From Marinactinospora thermotolerans DSM 45154 (GTDB lineage: Bacteria; Actinomycetota; Actinomycetes; Streptosporangiales; Streptosporangiaceae), in contig NZ_FUWS01000007.1 in the NCBI RefSeq assembly GCF_900167435.1, positions 1 to 64,000 of the forward strand: 64,000 nucleotides of DNA, given 5' to 3'. How positions within the stretch are numbered: the first letter of the stretch is position 1; each line of letters opens with the position of its first letter. The notes beneath the pieces were generated by a model, which saw nothing but the letters and a program-made list of their open reading frames with translations, had not been told where the DNA came from and did not search any database. This document shows, in pieces, positions 25,081 through 32,879 of this stretch. The position numbers and the translations under genes are program-made.

Positions 25081-26795
25081 GGCACCATCACCTCCGGGAT
25101 CTCGACGCGGCGGCCGCGCAACCACTCGGCAAGCCCCTTGGCCTGGGGGTCGGGGCGGGGGTTGACGCCCGCGCCGGGGGCGAGCAGGCCCTCGACCACG
25201 AAGTTGACCGCGCGCAGGTTGGGCAGCACGTGGCGGGTGACCGGCAGGCGCGCGGTCTCGGGGAGCAGCCGGCCGAACTCCCGGACGGTGAGCCTGTGCA
25301 CCAGCCAGCTCCAGGCCGCGTCGTCAGCGGCCCACACCCCGACGTTGGCGTCGTGCCCCTTGTCGCCGCTGCGCGCGCCGAACAGCAGCCCCAGCGGGAC
25401 GCTCCGCGTGGGGCCCGCGGGTGGCGGGGGCGGTGGGGCGGGGGCGGGAAGTTCGGCGAGGGGGCGTGTGACGGAGGCGGGGGCGATGTCGAGGCGCGTT
25501 CCGTCGGGGAGGACCGCCACGTGCGGGACCAGGTCGGCGGGGACGGAGGCCACGTGGATCGACAGGCCGTCGGGGCGGGCGTCGCCCGGCGGCGAGGTGG
25601 CGTGGAAGCCCGGGCAGGTGGCCAGGGCGAGCTCGACGGCGGTGGCGCTGAAGGCGCGTCCCACCTTGCGCGGGTCGGTGTCGCGGGCCACGATCCGCAG
25701 GTGGCGGCCGGCGCCCTGCTGGGTCTCGGCGTCGGGGTCGCCGTGTCCGGTGAGCCGGAACGACAGGTGGGCCGGTTCGCGCCCGGCCAGCGCCGAGCGC
25801 AGCTGCGTCTCGACGAGGGCGGCCTTGGCCTCGACGTCGAGGCCGGTGAGGACCACGGTCATCTCGTTGGCGAACCCCGTCATGCCGTTGCACACGACCT
25901 TGAGTCCGGGGGGCGGGGCCTCACCGCGGACCCCGCTGATCCGCACCCGATCGGGTCCCTGTTGCTCCAGCCGGACGGTGTCCAGGCGGGCGGTGACGTC
26001 GGGGCCGGGGTATCGGGGGCCCGCGATCTCGTAGACCAGTTGGGCGGTGACCGTGCCGACGGTGACGGCTCCGCCGGTCCCGGGGTGTTTGGTGATGACC
26101 GAGGAGCCGTCGGGCAGGATCTCCGCGATCGGGAACCCGGGACGGGTGAGGTCGTGGCCGTCCCGTTGGAGGTCGGCGAAGAAGGGGTAGTTGCCGCCGG
26201 TGGCCTGTGTCCCGCACTCGATGACGTGTCCGGCGACGACGGCGCCGGCCAGCGCATCGTGTTCCTGCGGTCCCCATCCGAAGTGCGCGGCGGCCGGTCC
26301 GACGACGAGGGAGGCGTCGGTGACCCGTCCGGTGACGACGATGTCGGCACCCTCCCGCAGGCACGCGGCGATCCCCCACGCGCCGAGGTAGGCGTTGGCG
26401 GCGATGGGCGCGCCGAGGCCGAGTTCGCCCGCGCGGGCCACCAGGTCGTCACCCTCGACGTGGGCGACGCGCGCCGGCACGCCCAGTTCGGCCGCGAGCG
26501 CGCGGACCCGTTCGGCGAGTCCGGCCGGGTTGAGACCGCCGGCGTTGGTCACGATCCGGACCCCGCGTTCCAGCGCGCCGCCCAGGCACTCCTCCAGCTG
26601 ACGCAGGAAGGTGCGGGCGTAGCCGCGTGCGGGGTCCTTGAGCCGGTCCCTGCCCAGGATGAGCATGGTCAGTTCGGCGAGGTAGTCGCCAGTGAGGACG
26701 TCCAGCTCGCCGCCGTCCAGCATTTCCCGCATGGCGGCGAACCGGTCTCCGTAGAACCCGGAGGCGTTGCCGACCCGTAGTGGTCTCACGCTCAT
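25077..26795 (-). CDS. AtuA family protein (DUF1446)
   Basis: 572 residues beginning SVRPLRVGNASGFYGDRFAA, the characteristic opening of AtuA/DUF1446 proteins. AtuA was named for acyclic terpene utilisation in Pseudomonas citronellolis, but its biochemical role is not established. ECGTQATGGNYPFF and GAYLG-like AYLGAWGIAACLREGADIV stretches are present. ATG 26795 lacks a strong ribosome-binding site. It leads the operon with both carboxylase subunits and acyl-CoA dehydrogenase. A 28-bp AT-rich palindrome lies 28 bases upstream. Confidence 0.88.
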   Translation of the reverse strand: MSVRPLRVGNASGFYGDRFAAMREMLDGGELDVLTGDYLAELTMLILGRDRLKDPARGYARTFLRQLEECLGGALERGVRIVTNAGGLNPAGLAERVRALAAELGVPARVAHVEGDDLVARAGELGLGAPIAANAYLGAWGIAACLREGADIVVTGRVTDASLVVGPAAAHFGWGPQEHDALAGAVVAGHVIECGTQATGGNYPFFADLQRDGHDLTRPGFPIAEILPDGSSVITKHPGTGGAVTVGTVTAQLVYEIAGPRYPGPDVTARLDTVRLEQQGPDRVRISGVRGEAPPPGLKVVCNGMTGFANEMTVVLTGLDVEAKAALVETQLRSALAGREPAHLSFRLTGHGDPDAETQQGAGRHLRIVARDTDPRKVGRAFSATAVELALATCPGFHATSPPGDARPDGLSIHVASVPADLVPHVAVLPDGTRLDIAPASVTRPLAELPAPAPPPPPPAGPTRSVPLGLLFGARSGDKGHDANVGVWAADDAAWSWLVHRLTVREFGRLLPETARLPVTRHVLPNLRAVNFVVEGLLAPGAGVNPRPDPQAKGLAEWLRGRRVEIPEVMVP

Positions 26796-26822
26796 GGCAG
26801 AGAGGGTGTCAGCCGTCACACG

Positions 26823-26850
26823 AAAAAACAAGCGCGAGTGATTGTTTTTT
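26823..26850. promoter_or_regulatory. AT-rich palindrome upstream of atuA operon
   Basis: AAAAAACAA, 10 bases, TTGTTTTTT: a perfect 9-bp inverted repeat in a very GC-rich region, between the Lrp gene and the AtuA gene. Its composition fits an Lrp/AsnC or TetR operator better than a terminator, since an all-A/T stem would be weak. Confidence 0.5.
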
Positions 26851-26904
26851 GCCGCGCGCTCCCCGTCCACGACAGGCGCCGGGACGGGGAAGGGGCGGAG
26901 GTGG

Positions 26905-27390
26905 TCAGCCCACGGGGCGCACGACCGGCCGGTGCACGACCTCGTCGATGACGGTGAGGGTCTGGGTGGCGGTCACGCCGGGAAGCGCCTGCAGGCGGGT
27001 CAGGATGAGGTCGCGGAGCTGGTTGGTGTCGGCGACGCGGACGAGCAGCACGATGTCCGCCGATCCGACGACGTACCAGCAGTACTCGACCTCGGGGTAG
27101 GAGGACAGGACCTCGCGGTTGGCGCGCCAGTCGGGCTGGCTGCCCGAGATCAGCACCAGCGCGGTGACCCCCAGCCCCATCTTGGCGTGATCGGTGACGA
27201 CGGAGTAGCCGCGGATGACCCCGTCGTCGGTGAGGCGCCTGATGCGGTTGTAGGCGGTGGCCCGGGAGACGTTGGCCAGTGCGGCGACCTCGGTGATGCC
27301 GGTCCGCGCGTCATCGGCCAGCGCGCCGATGATCGTACGGTCGACGGCATCCGGGAGCCGCCCGGCCCGCCCCTGTTCTCCACCGACCAT
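26905..27390 (-). CDS. Lrp/AsnC family transcriptional regulator
   Basis: 161 residues. The N-terminal DNA-binding part contains DRTIIGALADDARTGITEVA and VSRATAYNRIRRLTDDGVIR. The C-terminal ligand-sensing domain has the alternating beta-alpha pattern with PEVEYCWYVVGSADIVLLVR. ATG 27390 has GGGGAG nine bases upstream; a GTG at 27405 is an alternative. In Streptomyces an Lrp-type regulator is commonly found beside branched-chain 2-oxoacid dehydrogenase genes, as here (28195 onward). A-tract inverted repeats on both sides of the gene could be its operators. Confidence 0.92.
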   Translation of the reverse strand: MVGGEQGRAGRLPDAVDRTIIGALADDARTGITEVAALANVSRATAYNRIRRLTDDGVIRGYSVVTDHAKMGLGVTALVLISGSQPDWRANREVLSSYPEVEYCWYVVGSADIVLLVRVADTNQLRDLILTRLQALPGVTATQTLTVIDEVVHRPVVRPVG

Positions 27391-27417
27391 GCGCCCGCTC
27401 CCCACTCAAGACAACAA

Positions 27418-27482
27418 GGTACGAAATACCAGCAAAAGGACAACAGCGTCCATGCCATTCTCAATTATCGAGACGAAACGTC
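27418..27482. promoter_or_regulatory. Candidate operators upstream of the Lrp gene
   Basis: Two small inverted repeats, GGTA-CGAAA-TACC (27418-27430) and GACG-AAA-CGTC (27472-27482), sit in an AT-rich stretch in the divergent region between the Lrp gene and the gene at 27589. The second is followed by a run of six T. This suits autoregulation. Confidence 0.35.
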
Positions 27483-27588
27483 GTTTTTTCCGGGTTTTTC
27501 AGTAGCGGCCCAGAGGACCACCGGGGCCCACCCCCGTACTATGAGGACAACGGCCGCAACCGCCGCCGCGCGAAAGGGGGCGCTGACC

Positions 27589-27948
27589 GTGCCCGTCTCC
27601 ACCACGGTGCGCGAGCGCGCACGCGCCCTCCTGCCCGAGGGCGCCGAGATCCGCTACATCTTCCCAGCCTCGCACAACGACACGACGTTCTTCGTGGTGA
27701 TCGTCACCGACTCCAGCGTGACGGTGCTGGCCAACAGGCTGTGGAGCCGCAACCACCCCAAGGGGGTCTGGCACGTCTTCCCCCGGAACGTGCGCATCGG
27801 CCCCATCGACCCCGGTCCTCCCCCGTCGTTCGAGCTGGGCGGTCAACGGTTCGAGATCGACGATGAGTACGTCCCGGTGGTCAACGCGGCCGACGCCGAG
27901 GTGACCGGGCAGGACGCGCTGCCTCCCGACCCCTTCGGGGGGCTGTGA
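27589..27948 (+). CDS. Hypothetical protein, 119 aa
   Basis: GTG 27589 is chosen because AAAGGGGG lies nine bases upstream; an in-frame ATG at 27541 lacks such a site. I do not recognise the family. The sequence has an alternating strand pattern (EIRYIFPASHN, TTFFVVIVTDSSVTVL, GVWHVFPRNVRIGPI, then FELGGQRFEIDDEYVPVV), which suggests a small all-beta PH-like fold. No signal or membrane segment is present. It is divergent from the Lrp gene and upstream of the 2-oxoacid dehydrogenase operon. Confidence 0.7.
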   Translation: MPVSTTVRERARALLPEGAEIRYIFPASHNDTTFFVVIVTDSSVTVLANRLWSRNHPKGVWHVFPRNVRIGPIDPGPPPSFELGGQRFEIDDEYVPVVNAADAEVTGQDALPPDPFGGL

Positions 27949-28058
27949 GCCACGTCCCGGCAGGTGTTCGCCGCGGAGATGCGGGTGACGATTCCCCGCG
28001 TTTGGCATCGTGTCCTATTCGGCCCGTTCTCCACCCCTCGTTTCTGGACTGAAGCGCA

Positions 28059-28098
28059 CGAAAAAGGGGTTTTCATCTACATTCGTTGCTATTTTTCG
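28059..28098. promoter_or_regulatory. A-tract inverted repeat upstream of the 2-oxoacid dehydrogenase operon
   Basis: CGAAAAA (28059-28065) faces TTTTTCG (28092-28098) in an AT-rich patch about 100 bases before the E1 alpha start. A smaller GAAAA-AGGGG-TTTTC lies inside the left part. It is a plausible operator for the Lrp regulator encoded nearby. Confidence 0.4.
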
Positions 28099-28194
28099 CC
28101 ATGATCTGGCGCGGGCGTTCACCTCCTGCCCACAATCAGGGCTGGACGATGAGATCCGTCCTCTCCTGTCACCGTTCGGAGGGAGCCGCCCCCC

Positions 28195-29232
28195 ATGTCC
28201 GCGCCCCGACCAGCGGATCCACACCCCGAGACGACCGGCACCGCCTCCCCCGCCCTCCTGCGGGACTTCTACCGCACCATGCTCACCGCCCGGCTGCTCG
28301 ACGAGGAGGCCGTCGCCCTGCAACGCCAGGGCGTCTTCCCCGCCTACGTCTCGCTGCGCGGCCAGGAGGCCGCCCAGGTCGGCAGCGCCGCGGCGCTGGA
28401 CCGCGACCACGACTTCGCCTTCCCCACCTACCGGGAGATGGCCGTCGCCCTGGCGCTGGACGTGGACATGGTCGGTTACCTGGCCAGCCACCGCGCGCTG
28501 TGGCACGGCGGGCTCTATGACCCGATGCGCTCGCGCTTCGCCCCGATCAACGCCGTCGTGGGCGGCCCGGTGCCGCACGCGGTGGGCTGGGCGCTGGGCG
28601 AACGCCTGCGCGGCGACCCCGGCTGCGCGATCGCCTACTTCGGGGACGGCGCCAGCTCCGAGGGTGACGTCCACGAGGCCATGAACTTCGCCGCCGTCTT
28701 CGCCGCCCCCGTCGTCTTCTTCTGCCAGAACAACCAGTGGGCGCTCTCGGTACCCAACGACCGACAGGTCGCCGGCGGGTCGATCGCCGCGCGCGCCGCC
28801 GGTTACGGCATGCCTGGTGTCACCGTCGACGGCAACGACGTGGTCGCCGTGCACGCGGCCGTGCGCGAGGCACTGGAACGGGCCCGCTCCGGCGCCGGTC
28901 CCTCGGTGATCGAGGCGCGCACCTACCGCCTGGGGCCGCACTCCACCTCCGACGATCCCGGCCGCTACCGCGACCCCGACGAGGAACGGCGATGGCGCGA
29001 ACGCGACCCGATCGCGCGCCTGCGCGCCGTCCTTGAGCGCGACGGCCACGCCGACACCGCCTTCTTCGAGGAGGCCGAACGCGAGGCGGGCGAACAGGCC
29101 ATCCGGATCCGCGACGGCGTCAGCAGCGCCCCGCCCCCCGGTGGCGAGGAGATGTTCACCCACGTCTACCGCGAACCCACCGAGGCACTGCGCGCCCAGC
29201 AGCGCGCCTGGCGTGAGGAGGCAGAGCTGTGA
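28195..29232 (+). CDS. 2-oxoacid dehydrogenase E1 component, alpha subunit
   Basis: 345 residues. The thiamine pyrophosphate motif is AYFGDGASSEGDVHEAMNFA, ending near FCQNNQWA. RLGPHSTSDDPGRYRDP near residue 250 is the phosphorylation-loop signature of pyruvate and branched-chain E1 alpha subunits, with STSDD typical of the branched-chain type. ATG 28195 has GGAGGGAG upstream. The product forms an alpha2beta2 decarboxylase with the beta subunit encoded next; the genes overlap by four bases. Confidence 0.93.
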   Translation: MSAPRPADPHPETTGTASPALLRDFYRTMLTARLLDEEAVALQRQGVFPAYVSLRGQEAAQVGSAAALDRDHDFAFPTYREMAVALALDVDMVGYLASHRALWHGGLYDPMRSRFAPINAVVGGPVPHAVGWALGERLRGDPGCAIAYFGDGASSEGDVHEAMNFAAVFAAPVVFFCQNNQWALSVPNDRQVAGGSIAARAAGYGMPGVTVDGNDVVAVHAAVREALERARSGAGPSVIEARTYRLGPHSTSDDPGRYRDPDEERRWRERDPIARLRAVLERDGHADTAFFEEAEREAGEQAIRIRDGVSSAPPPGGEEMFTHVYREPTEALRAQQRAWREEAEL

Positions 29233-30245
29233 CCGAACTGTCGATCGCGGAGGAACCCGTGCCCGCACCGGCCCGGGGCCCCTCGATGCAACAGGCCATC
29301 AACCTCGCCCTGGAGAAGGTCCTGGAGGAGGACCCCACCACGCTGGTGTTCGGGGAGGACGTCGGCCGGCTGGGCGGCGTCTTCCGGGTCACCGACGGCC
29401 TGCAACGCCGGTTCGGCGCGGAGCGGGTGTTCGACACCCCCCTGGCCGAGTCCGGCATCGTCGGGCTGGCGGTGGGGCTGGCGATGAACGGCTGGCGGCC
29501 CATCCCCGAGCTGCAGTTCGACGGGTTCGCCTATCCGGCGCTGGACCAGATCGTCAACCAGATGGCCCGCATGCACTACCGCAGCCGCGGCACCGCGCCG
29601 ATGCCCATCACCCTGCGGCTGCCCAGTTTCGGGGGCATCCAGGCGCCCGAACACCACGGCGAGAGCCTGGAGGCGCTGTTCGCCCACGTCCCCGGCCTGA
29701 AGGTGTGCGCCCCCTCCGATCCCGCCGACGCCTACCGTCTGCTGCTGCAGTCCGTGCGCGCCGACGACCCGGTGATCTACATGGAGCCCAAGGCGCGCTA
29801 CTGGGACCGCGGCCCGGCCGAGCTCGCCGAGCCCACCGAGCCCATCGGGAGCAGCCGGGTGGTCCGTCCCGGACGGCACGCGACGCTGGTCGCCTGGGGG
29901 GCGATGGTGCACCGGTGTCTCCAGGTCGCCGACCTGGCCGCCGAGGACGGCGTGGACCTGGAGGTGGTGGACCTGCGCTGGCTCAAGCCGATCGACGCCG
30001 ACGGGCTGGCCGCCTCGGTGGCGCGGACCCGGCGCGCCGTCGTGGTGCACGAGGCCCCGTTGACCGCCGGGCTGGGCGCGGAGGTCGCCGCCCTCATCAC
30101 CGAACGGACGTTCGGCGATCTCCTGGCGCCGGTGCAGCGCGTCACCGGGTTCGACGTGCCCTATCCGGCCGGCCCCCTGGAGCCGCAGTACCTGCCGACC
30201 CTCGACCGCGTCCTGCTCGCGGTCCAGCGCACCCTGGAGGCGTGA
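29229..30245 (+). CDS. 2-oxoacid dehydrogenase E1 component, beta subunit
   Basis: 338 residues, the usual length. LVFGEDVGRLGGVFRVTDGL and TPLAESGIVGLAVGLAMNGW are typical E1 beta motifs, and the transketolase C-terminal domain holds VVDLRWLKPIDADGLAASV. The GTG start overlaps the E1 alpha stop (GTGA), with GAGGAGG upstream, so the two are co-translated. Confidence 0.94.
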   Translation: MTELSIAEEPVPAPARGPSMQQAINLALEKVLEEDPTTLVFGEDVGRLGGVFRVTDGLQRRFGAERVFDTPLAESGIVGLAVGLAMNGWRPIPELQFDGFAYPALDQIVNQMARMHYRSRGTAPMPITLRLPSFGGIQAPEHHGESLEALFAHVPGLKVCAPSDPADAYRLLLQSVRADDPVIYMEPKARYWDRGPAELAEPTEPIGSSRVVRPGRHATLVAWGAMVHRCLQVADLAAEDGVDLEVVDLRWLKPIDADGLAASVARTRRAVVVHEAPLTAGLGAEVAALITERTFGDLLAPVQRVTGFDVPYPAGPLEPQYLPTLDRVLLAVQRTLEA

Positions 30246-30248
30246 CCC

Positions 30249-30569
30249 GTGGCCGAACAGACGTTCGCCCTGCCCGATCTCGGTGAGGGCCTGGTCGAGG
30301 CGACCGTGTTGGAGTGGCTGGTGCGCCCCGGCGAGCGTGTCGAGCGCAACCAGCCGCTGGTGGAGCTGGAGACCACGAAGTCCGCGGTGGAGATCCCCTC
30401 CCCGTGCAGCGGCACCGTCGTGCGGCTGCACGCCTCCGAGGAGGAGACCCTGCGGGTCGGCGCGGCCCTGGTGACCTTCGAGGTGGACTCCGCCGCCGGG
30501 ATCGTGGGGACGGTGCCCGGCGGGGAACGCCCGACCCGCAGGGTGCGCCTGCGCCCTCCGGCCGAGTGA
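30249..30569 (+). CDS. Stand-alone lipoyl-domain protein (E2 fragment)
   Basis: 106 residues, almost exactly one lipoyl domain. FALPDLGEGLVEATVLEWLV opens it, and the lipoylation Lys44 lies in ETTKSAVEIPSP. A normal E2 has about 400-500 residues with a subunit-binding domain and an acyltransferase domain; both are missing. The coding frame ends after a short Arg/Pro tail, and no acyltransferase motif appears in any frame downstream. GTG 30249 has GGAGG nine bases upstream and lies three bases after E1 beta. The domain can carry the acyl group, but transfer to CoA would need another protein. Confidence 0.88.
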   Translation: MAEQTFALPDLGEGLVEATVLEWLVRPGERVERNQPLVELETTKSAVEIPSPCSGTVVRLHASEEETLRVGAALVTFEVDSAAGIVGTVPGGERPTRRVRLRPPAE

Positions 30570-30645
30570 ACCGGGGCCGCCGTGATCCGGGCGGCCGAAA
30601 CCCCCTCTCCCCGACCCGACGCGGGCTTTGCCAGGCCACCACGAG

Positions 30646-31413
30646 ATGAGCGCCGACATGTACCAGACGCTGCCCGGTCCCGTCCCACTGCGTTACGCGC
30701 GCCTCGGTCCTTCCCACGCCTCCCGTCCCCCCGTTGTACTGCTGCACGGCTTCGGGTCGGACTTCGAGTCCGGGTGGGTGCGGACCGGGTGGGTCCGCGC
30801 GTTGGAGGAGGCGGGCGGGGAGGTGGTCGGCCTGGACCTGCGCGGGCACGGCGGCAGCGCACGGCCCCACACTCCCGACGCCTATCTCCCGGAGGTGCTG
30901 GCCGGCGACGTGGCGCGGTTGCTCGACGCGCTCGGGGTGGGGCGGGCCGACGTGGTCGGGTACTCGATGGGGGCCCGGCTGGGGTGGGAGTTCGCGGCGC
31001 GTTTCCCCGGGCGGGCGCGTCGGGTGGTGCTCGGCGGGTTCGGTCCGTCGGACCCCTTCGCCGACGTGGACCCGGCCTCCCCCGGCTCGGGGGAGGCCCC
31101 CTTCGACCGGGTGTTCCGCGCCGCCGTGGCCGCGCCCGGCGCCGACCCTGTGGCCCTGACCGCCTGTGTGCGCGGGCAGATGTCCCGGCCCTTCTCCCCC
31201 GATCCCGCTCCCGTGGGGGTTCGCCTCCTCCTCGTCGCCGGGGAGCGCGACGCGCTGGCGGAGGGGATGGAGGCCCTGGCCGCGCCGGGCCGGGGTGACG
31301 CCGTGGTGCGGATACCGCGGCGCGACCACCTGACCGCGGTGTCGGCTCAGGCGTTCAAACGAGCGGTCCGGGATTTCCTCTCCGCGGAGAGCCCCTCTTT
31401 CCGGACATCCTGA
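30646..31413 (+). CDS. Alpha/beta fold hydrolase
   Basis: 255 residues. The oxyanion region is VVLLHGFGSD, the nucleophile elbow GYSMGA (Ser107), and the likely acid and base are in AGERDAL and RRDHLTAV. It lies 76 bases after the lipoyl-domain gene, on the same strand, before a strong terminator. Some acetoacetate- or acetoin-dehydrogenase E2 proteins (AcoC) fuse a lipoyl domain to an alpha/beta hydrolase, so this pair could be a split version. It may equally be an independent esterase. The start is uncertain: ATG 30646, or ATG 30658. Confidence 0.8.
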   Translation: MSADMYQTLPGPVPLRYARLGPSHASRPPVVLLHGFGSDFESGWVRTGWVRALEEAGGEVVGLDLRGHGGSARPHTPDAYLPEVLAGDVARLLDALGVGRADVVGYSMGARLGWEFAARFPGRARRVVLGGFGPSDPFADVDPASPGSGEAPFDRVFRAAVAAPGADPVALTACVRGQMSRPFSPDPAPVGVRLLLVAGERDALAEGMEALAAPGRGDAVVRIPRRDHLTAVSAQAFKRAVRDFLSAESPSFRTS

Positions 31414-31429
31414 ATATCGCTTTCCCACT

Positions 31430-31461
31430 CAGGACCGGCCGTCTCTCCCCGGCCGGTCCTG
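31430..31461 (+). terminator. Terminator after the dehydrogenase operon
   Basis: Perfect 11-bp stem (CAGGACCGGCC with GGCCGGTCCTG) and a 10-base loop, starting 17 bases after the hydrolase stop codon. Confidence 0.75.
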
Positions 31462-31477
31462 TCGTTCCGCATTCATG

Positions 31478-31501
31478 TCGTCACCTGCGGGAAGGTGACG
31501 A
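31478..31501. promoter_or_regulatory. Inverted repeat upstream of the nucleoside transport operon
   Basis: TCGTCACCT, 6 bases, AGGTGACGA: a perfect 9-bp inverted repeat about 77 bases before the -35 of the candidate BMP promoter. The size and symmetry fit a dimeric regulator. No dedicated regulator gene is visible nearby. Confidence 0.4.
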
Positions 31502-31577
31502 TGGGAACAGGGGAGAGTGGCCTTTGCAACGTCCGTTTCGCTCCGCTCTCGCCTTCATAACAACCTTTATGCGCTGA

Positions 31578-31606
31578 TTGGTGACTTTTAGCGGACGGGA
31601 TAGTGT
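31578..31606 (+). promoter_or_regulatory. Candidate promoter of the BMP lipoprotein gene
   Basis: TTGGTG, 17 bases, TAGTGT: a reasonable housekeeping -35/-10 pair ending 63 bases before the GTG start at 31670. Confidence 0.5.
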
Positions 31607-31669
31607 CCGGCTGCACAACCCAGCGAGTTCGCACGTCGGCGAGCCGCTGCGGGCTCGGATGGAGGAAGC

Positions 31670-32734
31670 GTGAAGCGCAACATGATCGCCAGGACCGCCG
31701 CCGCCGCGGCGGCCGGCGCCCTGTGTCTGGCCATGACCGCCTGTGACAGCAGCGCCGGTGGCCAGGCCGAGGGCGGCGGCGAGGAGAACCAGAGCGGCGA
31801 GGCCCTCAAGGTTGGTCTCGCCTACGACGTCGGCGGGCGCGGGGACAAGTCGTTCAACGACTCGGCCTACCGCGGCCTCCAGCAGGTCCAGGAGGAACTC
31901 GACGTCACCGAGGTCCGCGACCTCGAACCGACGGAGGGCGAGGCCGACACCGACAAGGAGGAGCGGCTCAAGCTGATGGCGGAGGAGGGCTACAACGTCG
32001 TCATCGGCGTCGGCTTCGCCTACGCCGAGCCGATGAAGAAGGTCGCCCCGGAGTACCCCGACGTCCACTTCGCCATCGTCGACTCCGAGATCGAGGGCAT
32101 CGACAACATCACCAGCCTGGTCTTCGCCGAGGAGGAGGCCTCCTTCCTCGCCGGCGCGGCGGCCGCCCTCAAGAGCGAGGCCGACCACATCGGCTTCATC
32201 GGCGGTGTCGAGACCCCGCTGATCCGCAAGTTCGAGGCCGGGTTCGTCGCCGGCGCCCAGGAGATCACCCCCGACATCGAGATCGAGCGGGCCTACCTGA
32301 CCCAGCCGCCGGACATGAACGGCTTCCAGGACCCGGCCCGCGGCGAGTCCACCGCCGACGGCCAGTACGACGCCGGCGCCGACGTCATCTACCACGCCGC
32401 CGGCGCCTCCGGCAACGGCGTGCTCAACTCCGCGGTCGCCAACGACAAGCTGTTCATCGGCGTCGACAGCGACCAGTATCAGAACGCCGCCGACGACCAG
32501 AAGCCGCACGTGCTGACCTCCGCGCTCAAGGACGTCGACGTCGCGGTGTTCGAGTTCGTCAAGTCGGTGGCCGAGGGCAACGCCCAGTCCGGCATCCAGC
32601 GCTTCGACCTGGCCGGCGGCGGCGTCGACTACAGCACCTCCAACGAGGAGGAGATCGCCGACATCCAGGAGCAGCTCGACGAGCTCAAGCAGCAGATCAT
32701 CGACGGCGAGATCGAGGTCCCGACCGAGCCGTGA
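31670..32734 (+). CDS. BMP family ABC transporter substrate-binding lipoprotein
   Basis: 354 residues. A lipoprotein signal ends in MTAC (Cys25). The periplasmic-binding-like BMP domain has LKVGLAYDVGGRGDKSFNDS, the typical opening of Med/BmpA-type nucleoside-binding proteins. The C-terminus is Glu/Gln-rich (about 330-354). It is anchored outside the membrane and delivers nucleosides to the permeases encoded downstream. GTG 31670 has GGAGGA upstream. A hairpin follows the gene, which could raise its expression above that of the transporter genes. Confidence 0.93.
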   Translation: MKRNMIARTAAAAAAGALCLAMTACDSSAGGQAEGGGEENQSGEALKVGLAYDVGGRGDKSFNDSAYRGLQQVQEELDVTEVRDLEPTEGEADTDKEERLKLMAEEGYNVVIGVGFAYAEPMKKVAPEYPDVHFAIVDSEIEGIDNITSLVFAEEEASFLAGAAAALKSEADHIGFIGGVETPLIRKFEAGFVAGAQEITPDIEIERAYLTQPPDMNGFQDPARGESTADGQYDAGADVIYHAAGASGNGVLNSAVANDKLFIGVDSDQYQNAADDQKPHVLTSALKDVDVAVFEFVKSVAEGNAQSGIQRFDLAGGGVDYSTSNEEEIADIQEQLDELKQQIIDGEIEVPTEP

Positions 32735-32760
32735 CCCGGCCGGTCGTCCACGCGGCCGGG
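32735..32760 (+). terminator. Hairpin between BMP lipoprotein and ABC ATPase genes
   Basis: CCCGGCC pairs with GGCCGGG over a 12-base loop right after the stop codon. It may act as a partial terminator or RNA stabiliser, common after binding-protein genes. Confidence 0.4.
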
Positions 32761-32879
32761 CCGTCCGGGGAGCGTGCCCCGAGGCGTCCCGGCCCTCATC
32801 GCGTCGCGTTCCGTCGTTGACGCAGCCGCGCCGCGCCCACGAGGCGTGAGGCGGCCCTCAATCCACATCTAGGAGTCGG

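Noticed and set aside
25077-25125. Longer upstream start for the carboxylase beta subunit at 25125
   Set aside because: GTG 25080 overlaps the AtuA stop by four bases and has a near-perfect Shine-Dalgarno sequence; the extra residues are Arg/Pro-rich and not family-like.
26823-26850. AAAAAACAA/TTGTTTTTT as a terminator of the Lrp gene
   Set aside because: The stem would be entirely weak A-T pairs apart from one G-C, unlike the strong GC stems used as terminators elsewhere in the window.
30570-31413. Possibility that the lipoyl gene is a frameshifted full E2
   Set aside because: No E2 acyltransferase signature (the HxxxDG type) or subunit-binding domain appears in any frame downstream; the following sequence is a clean alpha/beta hydrolase gene.
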